A model generated the notes under the pieces. It saw only the letters and a program-made list of their open reading frames with translations. It ran no database searches and was not told the DNA's origin. Shown here one piece after another: positions 1 through 6,405 of a stretch of 13,025 bases of DNA. Position numbers and translations under genes: made by a program. How positions within the stretch are numbered: the first letter of the stretch is position 1; every line of letters begins with the position of its first letter. This stretch comes from Planctomycetia bacterium (GTDB lineage: Bacteria > Planctomycetota > Planctomycetia > Pirellulales > UBA1268), in contig RGVT01000042.1 in assembly GCA_010027105.1 (NCBI GenBank), positions 1-13,025 on the forward strand, in the 5' to 3' direction.

Positions 1-266
1 CGGCCGACTTCCAGGGTCCGGTGACCGGCGAATTGAACAAGCGGCGCGGCCTGATCATCTCGACCGAGACGGTGGGCAACACCTCGACGATCGTGGCCGA
101 GGTGCCGCTCGCCGAGACGTTCGGCTACTCGACCGACCTCCGCAGCATGACGCAGGGGCAGGGCGTGTTCACGATGGAGTTCAGCAAGTACAAGCCCACG
201 CCGGGCAACGTGCAGAAGGAAATCGTCGAAGAGCGCAAGAAGGCCGAGCTCGCCGCGGCCAAGTAG
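1..266 (+). CDS. fusA: Elongation factor G, C-terminal end (partial, runs off left edge)
   Basis: Translation GTPase EF-G drives ribosomal translocation in the cytoplasm. Only the last 87 codons are present; the frame is open from the left edge (first complete codon at base 3). The visible part is domain IV/V: the 'GPVTGELNKRRG' stretch matches the conserved 'GDVIGDLNxRRG' block that opens domain V. 'EVPLAETFGYSTDLRSMTQGQGVFTMEF' (in pieces) matches 'EVPLxEMFGYxTxLRSxTxGxxxxTMEF', and the 'Y-x-P-T-P-x-N-V' tail is also typical. A Lys/Ala-rich end follows (KKAELAAAK). Bacteria of this type often carry several EF-G paralogues, and the C-terminus alone does not tell the canonical copy from an EF-G-2 type. 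The TAG stop (264-266) lies inside the first copy of an intergenic hairpin repeat. An internal GTG at 21 is not a start. Confidence 0.93.
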   Translation, partial: ADFQGPVTGELNKRRGLIISTETVGNTSTIVAEVPLAETFGYSTDLRSMTQGQGVFTMEFSKYKPTPGNVQKEIVEERKKAELAAAK

Positions 267-323
267 GCCAGGCTTCAGCCTGTCGTGCCCCCCATGTAGG
301 ACAGGCTTCAGCCTGTCGTGCCC
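263..323. repeat. Two direct copies of a 28-bp hairpin repeat after fusA
   Basis: Copy 1 (263-290) and copy 2 (296-323) are identical at 27 of 28 positions. Each starts GTAGG and carries the core CAGGCTTCAGCCTG followed by TCGTGCCC. The core folds as CAGGC-TTCA-GCCTG. In copy 2 the stem extends to seven pairs (300-306 with 311-317, loop TTCA). The fusA stop codon is the TAG of copy 1. There is no T-run after either hairpin, so a role as a rho-independent terminator is possible but not shown. The short palindromic intergenic form fits a REP-like dispersed repeat; genome-wide copy number is not visible here. Confidence 0.8.
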
Positions 324-654
324 TCGACTCGCCCAACCCGGCTTCGGGCCCCCCAGACCCCGTCGCCGGACGTTCGCTGCGCCCTCCGGGCTGCGCTCAC
401 TCCTAGCGACTGGCGCTGGGCCATCCATGGCTGCGCTGGTCGCTAAAGCCGGCGGCCGGGGCACTGGGTGGCCCGAAGCCTCCTCAACTCGAATATGAGG
501 GAGGCGGCGTAGACGGTCGGTGCGATGCGGAAGAGCCGACGGGCAGATACGCGGCTTACACCGAGCGCACCATCACAGTTGAGAAGGGACTAGCGATCGC
601 CCTCGGCGATGGAGCAGCGTACCGCCGGCTTCGACGCCGGGTTGGGCTAGTTGA
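324..654. repeat. Structured intergenic element with inverted ends (MITE-like or structured RNA)
   Basis: No convincing gene lies between 267 and 703. Within it, bases 324-346 and 632-654 form an inverted repeat matching at 20 of 23 positions, with a perfect 12-bp core (331-342, GCCCAACCCGGC, against 636-647). The interior has further fold potential: a 12-pair stem with two G-T pairs at 405-416/433-444, closed inside by CCA/TGG, and a smaller hairpin at 478-505 (GCCTCC against GGAGGC). No target-site duplication is evident. It could be a non-autonomous mobile element, a structured RNA, or remains of an older insertion. It sits between copies of the CAGGCTTCAGCCTG repeat. I do not recognise it as a named family. 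Confidence 0.4.
405..444. other. Strong predicted hairpin inside the intergenic element
   Basis: Bases 405-416 pair with 433-444: six Watson-Crick pairs, two G-T pairs, then four more G-C pairs. After mismatches and one further pair, the inner CCATCCATGG adds three more pairs around a short loop. Because of the G-T pairs the plus-strand RNA is a slightly imperfect hairpin. It lies in a gene-free gap, so it is not a by-product of codon usage. Confidence 0.5.
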
Positions 655-656
655 CC

Positions 657-707
657 GGTAAGCGTGACGCTTGCCTAACGGGACAGACAGGCTGAAGCCT
701 GCGCTAC
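657..707. repeat. Inverted third copy of the 28-bp repeat, with an adjacent small palindrome
   Basis: Bases 680-707, read on the minus strand, match the repeat copies after fusA at 23 of 28 positions, including the whole CAGGCTTCAGCCTG core (688-701). The argF stop codon (minus-strand TAG, 704-706) is the TAG of this copy, so the argF mRNA runs straight into the hairpin. Just beside it, 660-672 is another small palindrome (AAGCG-TGA-CGCTT). Together with copies 1 and 2 this gives a symmetric arrangement between two convergent genes. Confidence 0.75.
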
Positions 708-1615
708 TTCGCCAAGAGCCACGCGAGCAGGCCCTTTTGGACGTGCATCCGGTTGGCGGCTTCGTCGACGACGAGACTCTGCGGGCCGTCGATGACCTCG
801 TCGGTCACCTCCTCGCCGCGGCGGGCGGGGAGGCAGTGCATGAAAAACGCCTGCGGGCAGTGCTTCATGAGGGCGGCGTTCACCTGGTAGGGCTTGAAGG
901 CCTCGAGCCGCACGGCGCGCTCCTTTTCCTGGCCCATGCTCGCCCAGACGTCGGTGTAGACGACGGCCGCATCCTTGACGGCCGCCACCGGGTCGGCGGT
1001 CTCCACGAGCTCAGCCGTGGGGAGGAGCGCCTTCAGGTGGGCCCGGAAGCCGTCGTCGAACCGGTAGCGCTGCGGCGCGGCGAGCACGAACCGCATGCCG
1101 AGCAGGCCGCAGACGACGGCGAGGGAGCGGGCCACGTTGTTGCCGTCGCCCACGAAGGTGAACGTGAGGCCCGCCACGCGGCCGACCTGCTCTTTGAGCG
1201 TGTAGACGTCGGCGAGCGCCTGGCAGGGGTGCGTGTAGTCGGAGAGACCGTTGATCACCGGGACCGAGGCGGCGGCGGCGAGGGCGAGGATCGTGTCGTG
1301 GGCCTTCGAGCGACAGACGATCGCGTCGGCATACTGGCTCAGGACGCGGCCGAAGTCGGCCACGCTCTCCCGCGACGACGAGAAGCCGGTGTCCTCGCCG
1401 AGGAACACGCTCGAGCCGCCGAGATGGGCCATCGCCGCCTCGAACGAGACCCGCGTGCGCAGGCTGGGCTTCTCGAACACGAGCGCCAGAACGCGGCCCG
1501 GCAGGAGGGCGTCGCGCAGGCCGGCGTCGTACTTCGTCTCCAGGTCGTGCGCGATCGCGTAGATCGCCTCGATCTCGTGGGCGGAGAGGTCTTCGGGAAC
1601 GAGGATGTGCCGCAT
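704..1615 (-). CDS. argF: Ornithine carbamoyltransferase
   Basis: Cytoplasmic enzyme that joins carbamoyl phosphate to ornithine to give citrulline in arginine biosynthesis. The 303 residues are the usual full length. Visible motifs: carbamoyl-phosphate loop S-L-R-T-R at 51-55 (the family S-x-R-T-R, with Leu where Thr is common); H-P-C-Q at 129-132; the ornithine-binding D-x-W-x-S-M-G loop at 222-228; and the F-M-H-C-L-P-A catalytic block at 258-264 with Cys261. The S-M-G loop and H-C-L-P motif favour ornithine over aspartate carbamoyltransferase. The ATG at 1613-1615 starts the conserved N-terminus; no clear Shine-Dalgarno precedes it, fitting a downstream operon position 28 bp after argD. 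Last gene of the argB-argD-argF unit; its stop lies inside a hairpin repeat. Confidence 0.96.
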   Translation of the reverse strand: MRHILVPEDLSAHEIEAIYAIAHDLETKYDAGLRDALLPGRVLALVFEKPSLRTRVSFEAAMAHLGGSSVFLGEDTGFSSSRESVADFGRVLSQYADAIVCRSKAHDTILALAAAASVPVINGLSDYTHPCQALADVYTLKEQVGRVAGLTFTFVGDGNNVARSLAVVCGLLGMRFVLAAPQRYRFDDGFRAHLKALLPTAELVETADPVAAVKDAAVVYTDVWASMGQEKERAVRLEAFKPYQVNAALMKHCPQAFFMHCLPARRGEEVTDEVIDGPQSLVVDEAANRMHVQKGLLAWLLAK

Positions 1616-1643
1616 GGGGCGGAGGTGGGACGGGCGCCCGGGG

Positions 1644-2885
1644 TCAGGCGCGGGAGGCGACCTCGAGGATGGCGTCGGAGAGCTTGTCGCAGCCCTCGAC
1701 GACGTCGGCCTCGGAGATGTTCATCGCCGGCAGGAGCCGGATCACGCGTCCCTGCGTGCAGTTGACGAGCAGGTTGCGGTCGAGGCACGCCTGCACGACG
1801 GCGGCCCCGTCGATCGAGAGTTCGACGCCGATCATCATCCCGATCACCCGCACGTCGACGACGGCGTCGCAGCGATCCTTGAACGCGGTGAGCCGCTCGC
1901 GGAAGAGCGCCGCGGCGCGGTCGACGTGGCCGAGCAGGCCCTCGTCGTCGATCATCCGGATCGCGGCCACGCCGGCCGCCGCGGCCACGGGATTGCCGCC
2001 GAACGTGGCGGCGTGCATGCCGGGCCGGAGGTGCTTGGCGAGTTCGACCGTCGTCAGCATGGCGCCGCCGGCGATGCCGGCGCAGAGGCTCTTGGCGAGC
2101 GTCATCACGTCGGGCACGACGCCGAAGTGCTGATGGCCGAACCACCTGCCGGTGCGGCCGCAGCCGCACTGCACCTCGTCGAACACGAGGAGCAGATCCC
2201 GCTCGTCGGCGATCCGCCGCAGCCCCTGGAGAAATCCGGCGGGCGCCGGCACCACGCCCCCCTCGCCGAGGATCGGTTCGACGAGGATCCCGCCGGTGTG
2301 CTCGTCGACCAGCTTCTCGACCGCCTCGAGGTCGCCGTGGGGGGCGTATTGGAAGCCGGCCACCATCGGCCCGAGCCCCTCGTGGTATTTGGGCTGGGCC
2401 GTGGCCGACACGCTCCCCATCGTGCGGCCGTGGAAGCCGCCCTGGAAGGTGATGATCTTGTAACGCTTGCCGTCGGTGCGGAGCCGGACGAGCTTGATCG
2501 CCGCCTCGTTCGCCTCGGTGCCCGAACTGCAGAAGAAAGCCTGACCGCCGAACGACCGCTCGGAGAGCAGCCGGGCCCACTCCCCCTGCGGCTCGGTGTA
2601 CCACGTGTTGGGCACGTGGATCAGCCGCGCCACCTGCTCCTGCACGGCCCGCACGACCGGCTCCGGGCAGTGGCCGAGCAGGTTGCAGCCCCAGCCGGGA
2701 AAGAGATCGAGGTATTCGGCGCCCTCGGCGTCCCAGACCCGCGAGCCCTCGCCCCGCACCAGGCACACCTGGAACCGCCTGTAGTTCGGCACGACGTAGC
2801 GGTCGAATGTATCGATCACCGCCCGGGTCTTGTCGCCGATCGAAGCGGAGGCGTTCCTATCTGGGGCTGCGTCGATCGTGGCCAT
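1644..2885 (-). CDS. argD: Acetylornithine aminotransferase
   Basis: PLP-dependent class III aminotransferase converting N-acetylglutamate semialdehyde plus glutamate to N-acetylornithine and 2-oxoglutarate. It is 413 residues, the usual family length. Visible features: G-W-G-C-N-L-L-G-H near 64-72; S-S-G-T-E-A-N at 120-126 (phosphate binding); F-H-G-R-T at 151-155; L-V-F-D-E-V-Q at 233-239, with Asp236 for the PLP pyridine nitrogen; the PLP lysine in L-A-K-S at 263-266 (Lys265); and T-F-G-G-N-P at 294-299. Many family members also take succinylornithine or other omega-amino substrates, but placement between argB and argF points to acetylornithine. The ATG at 2883-2885 has a good ribosome site, GGAGGT, seven bases upstream. 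It lies 22 bp after argB. The first ~25 residues are poorly conserved in appearance. Confidence 0.94.
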   Translation of the reverse strand: MATIDAAPDRNASASIGDKTRAVIDTFDRYVVPNYRRFQVCLVRGEGSRVWDAEGAEYLDLFPGWGCNLLGHCPEPVVRAVQEQVARLIHVPNTWYTEPQGEWARLLSERSFGGQAFFCSSGTEANEAAIKLVRLRTDGKRYKIITFQGGFHGRTMGSVSATAQPKYHEGLGPMVAGFQYAPHGDLEAVEKLVDEHTGGILVEPILGEGGVVPAPAGFLQGLRRIADERDLLLVFDEVQCGCGRTGRWFGHQHFGVVPDVMTLAKSLCAGIAGGAMLTTVELAKHLRPGMHAATFGGNPVAAAAGVAAIRMIDDEGLLGHVDRAAALFRERLTAFKDRCDAVVDVRVIGMMIGVELSIDGAAVVQACLDRNLLVNCTQGRVIRLLPAMNISEADVVEGCDKLSDAILEVASRA

Positions 2886-2907
2886 GAGATGGACCTCCGG
2901 GGCTGGG

Positions 2908-3855
2908 CTACCGTGCGGCGGCGGCCGTTTCGAGGGTGGGCGCGGCGACGCAGTCGTCGCGGACCAGTTCCGTGCCGACGCCGCTGGTGGTGTAGATCTC
3001 GAGCAGCAGCGAGTGCCGCAGCCGGCCGTCGATGATGTGGATCTTCTTCACGCCCTGCTCGAGCGTGTCGAGGCAGCCCTCGATCTTGGGGATCATGCCT
3101 CCGGCGATCGTGCCGTTCGCGATCAGCCGCCGGGCCTCGGCCGCGGAGAGCGAGTGGACGAGGCTCTCGGGGTCGTCGACGTCGAGCAGCACGCCCGGGA
3201 TGTCGGAGAGCACCACGAGCTTCTCGGCGCCGATCGCCGCGGCCACGGCGGTGGCGGCCGTGTCGGCGTTGACGTTGAGCTTCTGCCCCTGTGCGTCGAT
3301 CGCCATCGAGGGGATCACCGGCACCTGCCCGGCGTAGACGAGGTTTTCGACGGTCAGCCGATCGACGCGGGTCACCTCGCCGACGAAGCCGAGGTCCACC
3401 GGCTCCCCATCCGGCCCTTGGAGCGCGAGCCGCTCGCCGAAGAGAACGTTGGTGGAGAGGAAGTTGAGCGACATCGCCCGGCCGCCGTATTCCTCGATCC
3501 TGGCGACGAGATCGTGGTTGACGTCCGTGGCGAGCACCCGCTCGACGATGTCGAGCGTGGCCTGGTCGGTGTAGCGGCGGCCCTGCACGAACCGGGGCTC
3601 GATGCCCGCCTTGTCCATCGCCCGGCTGATCGCCTTGCCGCCGCCATGGACGACGACGATCCGCATACCGAGCGTCGACATGAAGACGATGTCGAGCAGC
3701 AGGTGGCGGAGCGAATCGGGGTGTTCGACGACGCTGCCGCCGAGCTTGATCACCGTCGTGGTGTCGCGGAACCTGCGGATCCAGCCGAGCGCCTCGATGA
3801 GCGTGTCGGCCTTCTGGATCGCCTTCTGCTGCGTCTTGGTGACGGAGGGTTTCAT
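2908..3855 (-). CDS. argB: Acetylglutamate kinase (arginine-sensitive type)
   Basis: Phosphorylates N-acetyl-L-glutamate with ATP, the second step and usual control point of arginine synthesis. 315 residues of amino-acid-kinase fold. Visible: K-L-G-G at 37-40 with catalytic Lys37; H-G-G-G-K at 70-74; R-F-V-Q-G-R-R at 88-94 for substrate; L-N-V-N-A-D at 193-198 with Asp198; G-G-M-I-P-K at 252-257 with Lys257; and G-V-G-T-E at 292-296. An N-terminal helix of about 30 residues (K-A-D-T-L-I-E-A-L-G-W-I-R-R-F at 15-29) precedes the kinase core. It matches the N-helix of hexameric, arginine-inhibited enzymes such as those of Pseudomonas and Thermotoga. A 14-residue Ala-rich tail (302-315) is extra. 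The frame is open far upstream across the porin gene, but conserved sequence starts near this ATG (3853-3855). No clear Shine-Dalgarno. Confidence 0.94.
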   Translation of the reverse strand: MKPSVTKTQQKAIQKADTLIEALGWIRRFRDTTTVIKLGGSVVEHPDSLRHLLLDIVFMSTLGMRIVVVHGGGKAISRAMDKAGIEPRFVQGRRYTDQATLDIVERVLATDVNHDLVARIEEYGGRAMSLNFLSTNVLFGERLALQGPDGEPVDLGFVGEVTRVDRLTVENLVYAGQVPVIPSMAIDAQGQKLNVNADTAATAVAAAIGAEKLVVLSDIPGVLLDVDDPESLVHSLSAAEARRLIANGTIAGGMIPKIEGCLDTLEQGVKKIHIIDGRLRHSLLLEIYTTSGVGTELVRDDCVAAPTLETAAAAR

Positions 3856-3906
3856 GCCGGCCACGGCGGGAACGGTCCTGCAGGGATGGAAACCGAAAAG
3901 TGTACC

Positions 3907-3920
3907 GCGCCGGGCGGCGC
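3907..3920 (-). terminator. Possible hairpin terminator between porin gene and argB
   Basis: Ten bases past the porin stop codon, GCGCC-GCCC-GGCGC (minus strand) forms a five-pair GC stem. It is followed six bases later by TTTTC in the argB leader. The stem is short and the T-run weak. It may be a partial terminator, or the two genes may be co-transcribed across the 74-bp gap. Confidence 0.3.
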
Positions 3921-3929
3921 TGAAAACGC

Positions 3930-5396
3930 CTAAAAAATCACCATGAACTGCGTCTGGATGGCGGTGCCGGTGTAGCCGGCGCGATAGGGGTAGAGGATGT
4001 TCTGGGCGGGGTTCCTGTTCATGTAGAGGGCCTCGAGCGTCAGCCGGGCCTGCCGCGACCGCTTCACATACCAGTTGAGCCCGCCGCCGTACTCCTGACC
4101 GGTGCCGTAGAGGCCGGTGACGACGCTCGAACGGCCGTAGACCTCGTAGGTGCGCGGCACGAAGCACCACGAGACGTAGCCCATGCCGCCGTGGTCGAAG
4201 AGGCTCGACTGCGAGAACGTGCCCGTGCCGCGGAAGCCGTCGAGCATCCGGAAATAGTACTCGGCGTTCAGGGCCCAGCCGCGATACTTCCAGCCGGCGT
4301 CGACCGTGGCGAGGTGGTAGAGAAACCGATCCACCTTGCTGTTGGGCCCGAGCGCGTTGTCCTGCGCGATCGGCGTGCCGTCGGAAAGTCGCACGATCGT
4401 GTTTTCGGGGTTCTGTTCCGGGATGATCCGCGAGTAGGTGGGGGCGTAGACGCCGCTCGTGCCGAGCCGGATCACGGGATCGCGGTGGTGCTCCATGTCG
4501 CCGAGGCCCAGGCCGTAGGGTCCGAGCGGCTCCCACCACGTGTTGCCGGCCCAGGCCATCGACGTGCCGCGGCGGAGCACGCCCGCGCTGCCGCCGTCGA
4601 TCGCGTTCCAGACGCCCGCCTGATAGTGCACGGTCTCGCCGGCGAGCGATCCGGTCGCGAGGGCGCCGGGGCTGTAGCCGGGCCGGAAGAACGTGTTGGC
4701 CATGCTCCGGTCGACACCCACGGTCCACGGCTGCGTCTCGGTCCACTCCCGCGAGCCGGGCACGATGGTCACGCCGGCGCCGACGGTGGCCGCCTCGCTG
4801 AACTTCCAGCCGGCGATCCCGATCGGCACCACGCCCATGGCGATCCCCACGTCGGAGGTGCCGAAAAGAGCGAAGTTGTAGACGAGCCGCTCGTCGACGA
4901 CGTGGCCGCGGAGCGAGATCAGGAACCGGTTGAGGTTGAACGCGTTGATGTTGTTGACGGGATAGACGGTGCCTGCCGAATTGGTCCACTGCGTGGCGTC
5001 GCGGGCGAATTCGAACCAGCGCAGTTGCATGTAGCCGCCGAGGGCCATCGCGAACGGAAACTCGCCCCGGCATGGATCGGTCTTGAGGAGCAGCAGACCC
5101 TTGGGGGGCGCGAGGTCGGTGGCGGGGATGTAGCGCGGCCGCGGGATGCCGGCGAGCCGGGCGGCGACGAGCTGGTCGACCATCGCGCGCAGCCGCGCCT
5201 CCTGCTCCGGATCCTCGTGCGTGAGCGATTCCTCGAGATACTGCGCCTGCTCGACGGCGTCGCCACGCCCGGCGTGAAGCAGGAGCGATTCGTCGCCGGA
5301 AACCGGGCGCCCGAGGGCGCAGGCGGCCAGACTTCCGGCCACGAGCAGCCGGAAAAATCGGGAAAACACACGATAGCCGTGGTGGGCGCGCATCAT
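3930..5396 (-). CDS. Outer-membrane porin-like beta-barrel protein (OprP/OprO-like)
   Basis: 488 residues. The N-terminus has basic residues and then a hydrophobic stretch (about 14-28), a signal peptide. A short helical region rich in Glu and Arg follows (about 45-83). The remainder, from about 110, alternates aromatic and polar residues in the style of beta-strands (for example G-G-Y-M-Q-L-R-W-F-E-F). It ends in Phe (Q-F-M-V-I-F), the usual outer-membrane barrel signature. Length and style resemble phosphate-selective porin O/P proteins of planctomycetes; the transported substrate cannot be told. Residues 23-26 (L-A-A-C) also fit a lipobox, so the mature protein could be lipidated at Cys26; signal peptidase I cleavage after A-L-G is the alternative. 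Start: tandem ATG-ATG with AAGGTGG seven bases upstream. It lies 74 bp upstream of argB on the same strand. Confidence 0.75.
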   Translation of the reverse strand: MMRAHHGYRVFSRFFRLLVAGSLAACALGRPVSGDESLLLHAGRGDAVEQAQYLEESLTHEDPEQEARLRAMVDQLVAARLAGIPRPRYIPATDLAPPKGLLLLKTDPCRGEFPFAMALGGYMQLRWFEFARDATQWTNSAGTVYPVNNINAFNLNRFLISLRGHVVDERLVYNFALFGTSDVGIAMGVVPIGIAGWKFSEAATVGAGVTIVPGSREWTETQPWTVGVDRSMANTFFRPGYSPGALATGSLAGETVHYQAGVWNAIDGGSAGVLRRGTSMAWAGNTWWEPLGPYGLGLGDMEHHRDPVIRLGTSGVYAPTYSRIIPEQNPENTIVRLSDGTPIAQDNALGPNSKVDRFLYHLATVDAGWKYRGWALNAEYYFRMLDGFRGTGTFSQSSLFDHGGMGYVSWCFVPRTYEVYGRSSVVTGLYGTGQEYGGGLNWYVKRSRQARLTLEALYMNRNPAQNILYPYRAGYTGTAIQTQFMVIF

Positions 5397-5410
5397 GACC
5401 CTGCCACCTT

Positions 5411-5423
5411 GATCGGTCCGATC
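5411..5423. promoter_or_regulatory. Perfect inverted repeat beside the porin ribosome site
   Basis: GATCGG-T-CCGATC is a 13-bp perfect palindrome 14 bases upstream of the porin ATG, directly next to its AAGGTGG ribosome site. It could be an operator or a small RNA hairpin that masks the ribosome site. No regulator is identified. Confidence 0.35.
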
Positions 5424-5494
5424 GTGCCGGTCGTGCAGGTTTTTCCGGCAGGGAAGGCGAGTGAATCCAGGGAATCTGGGATGCCGGGTGTTCG

Positions 5495-5510
5495 CCCGCT
5501 GAAAAGCGGG
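5495..5510 (-). terminator. Stem-loop after the coiled-coil gene
   Basis: Read on the minus strand, CCCGCT-TTTC-AGCGGG forms a perfect six-pair stem 22 bases past the stop codon of the coiled-coil gene. No T-run follows, so it is either a factor-assisted terminator or an mRNA 3'-end stabiliser. Confidence 0.4.
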
Positions 5511-5532
5511 GGAAAACGGGAGCGTGGCCGGG

Positions 5533-6330
5533 TCAGGCCGCCGAGCCCGGCAGGATCCTGCCCTGCTTGAACACCCGCACTCCCTCCTGCCCCGCCAGCT
5601 TCAGCGTGCGGTCGGAGATGACATCGCACGCCACCAACGGGATCGCGGACAGCCCGGCCTTTTCCAGCAGCCCCGCCCAGCGGACGACGCGCCGCACATC
5701 GTTGGCGTCGGCCTTGGACGAGACTTCGGCGACGACGAACGCCTGCCGGCCCGCCACCAGCCCCGTGGCGATCGCATCGGCCCTCGACAGTTCGTCGAGG
5801 GCATCCTCGTCAAGCGCCGGTTCGAGCCGATCGGCGAGCTCCGTGAGGCTGACCAGCCTGCCGTTCCTCAGGAATCGCCACAGGTAGGACGTCATCCGAT
5901 CCCGGAACTGCAGTTCGAGAGAGCGACCCAGAACCACGTCGAGCCGGCTCGACTGCCGCTTGACAACCTTGATGAGGAGATGGAGCTCGAGCTCCGTCTT
6001 CTGCTGAGCCAACGCGAGCTGATCGAGCCGCTCCTCGGTGCGCTTCTGCGCCTGGGCCAGATCGTCGAGCCGCTCTTCCGTGCGCTTCTGCGCCTGGGCC
6101 AGATCGTCGACCCGCTCCTCGGTGCGCTTCTGGGCCTGGGCCAGCTCGCCGAGCGCCGTGTCGAGCCGGGAGACCTCGCGACGGATCTGGCCGTCGAGCG
6201 TGCGGAAGTCTTCCTTCGTGACCGTGTTCCGCAGCTCCTCGAACATGCCGCCGAGGGTCTGCGCGAGCGCCCTGGCCGCCGGCTCACCCAGCGACTCGCG
6301 GAACTCTTCGTAGATCCGGAACGTGTTCAT
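5533..6330 (-). CDS. Coiled-coil protein with PD-(D/E)XK-like C-terminal domain (DUF3782-like)
   Basis: 265 residues from the ATG at 6328-6330. N-terminal helix (1-58), then a long coiled coil (about 60-135) built of 14-residue units of the form A-Q-A-Q-K-R-T-E-E-R-x-D-D-L, repeated three times almost exactly and once loosely. The C-terminal domain (about 136-262) has the pattern R-A-D-A (Asp185), then V-V-A-E-V-S-S-K (Glu202, Lys206) and a closing V-R-V-F-K-Q-G. This is the layout of coiled-coil proteins with a restriction-endonuclease-like fold that are common in cyanobacteria, Chloroflexota and planctomycetes. Their function is not established and I assign none; nuclease activity is only a fold-based guess. 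A GTG in frame at 6373-6375 could extend it by 15 residues, but it sits at the predicted transcription start, so the ATG is preferred. Confidence 0.8.
   Translation of the reverse strand: MNTFRIYEEFRESLGEPAARALAQTLGGMFEELRNTVTKEDFRTLDGQIRREVSRLDTALGELAQAQKRTEERVDDLAQAQKRTEERLDDLAQAQKRTEERLDQLALAQQKTELELHLLIKVVKRQSSRLDVVLGRSLELQFRDRMTSYLWRFLRNGRLVSLTELADRLEPALDEDALDELSRADAIATGLVAGRQAFVVAEVSSKADANDVRRVVRWAGLLEKAGLSAIPLVACDVISDRTLKLAGQEGVRVFKQGRILPGSAA
6024..6149 (-). repeat. Three 42-bp tandem repeats encoding the coiled coil
   Basis: Three consecutive 42-bp units (6024-6065, 6066-6107, 6108-6149) differ at only a few positions and each codes for two heptads. A more diverged unit follows on the side towards 6000. 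In-frame units of 14 codons let the coiled coil gain or lose length without a frameshift. Confidence 0.85.
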
Positions 6331-6377
6331 GGAACTCGGCGAACCGGCGTGCGGCGATCTCTCGGCCCGTTTCACGG

Positions 6378-6405
6378 ATCATAGCAGAGCATATACGGAT
6401 GTCAA
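6378..6405 (-). promoter_or_regulatory. Near-consensus sigma-70 promoter for the coiled-coil gene
   Basis: On the minus strand, -35 TTGACA (6405-6400, perfect) and -10 TATGAT (6383-6378, five of six) are separated by 16 bases. Transcription would begin near 6371, about 40 bases before the ATG at 6330. The AT-rich box stands out from its GC-rich surroundings. The -35 box overlaps the first ATG of the divergent PEP-CTERM frame. Confidence 0.7.

Noticed and set aside
263..323. Direct repeats considered as attachment (att) sites
   Set aside because: No integrase or tRNA gene nearby, the spacing is only 33 bp, and the palindromic core with an inverted third copy points to a REP-like repeat instead.
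1339..2766. Minus-strand frame of 475 codons overlapping argF and argD in another frame
   Set aside because: Arg/Ala/Gly-rich translation without motifs; it is an out-of-frame reading of two clear enzyme genes.
1605..3035. Long plus-strand open frame (476 codons) opposite argD
   Set aside because: Rich in Arg, Gly, His and Asp with no recognisable motif; argD on the other strand has every family motif. Typical of GC-rich antisense frames.
3856..5073. Upstream extension of the argB frame through the porin gene
   Set aside because: The extension translates to Arg/His-rich low-quality sequence, while the porin frame is real. Conserved kinase sequence begins near the ATG at 3855.
4191..5570. 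Plus-strand frame of 459 codons opposite the porin gene
   Set aside because: No motifs or signal peptide. The porin frame on the minus strand has a signal peptide, ribosome site and barrel end.
6024..6149. Tandem 42-bp repeats considered as a CRISPR-like or VNTR array
   Set aside because: Units are contiguous with no spacers, stay in frame and encode coiled-coil heptads, so they are coding repeats.
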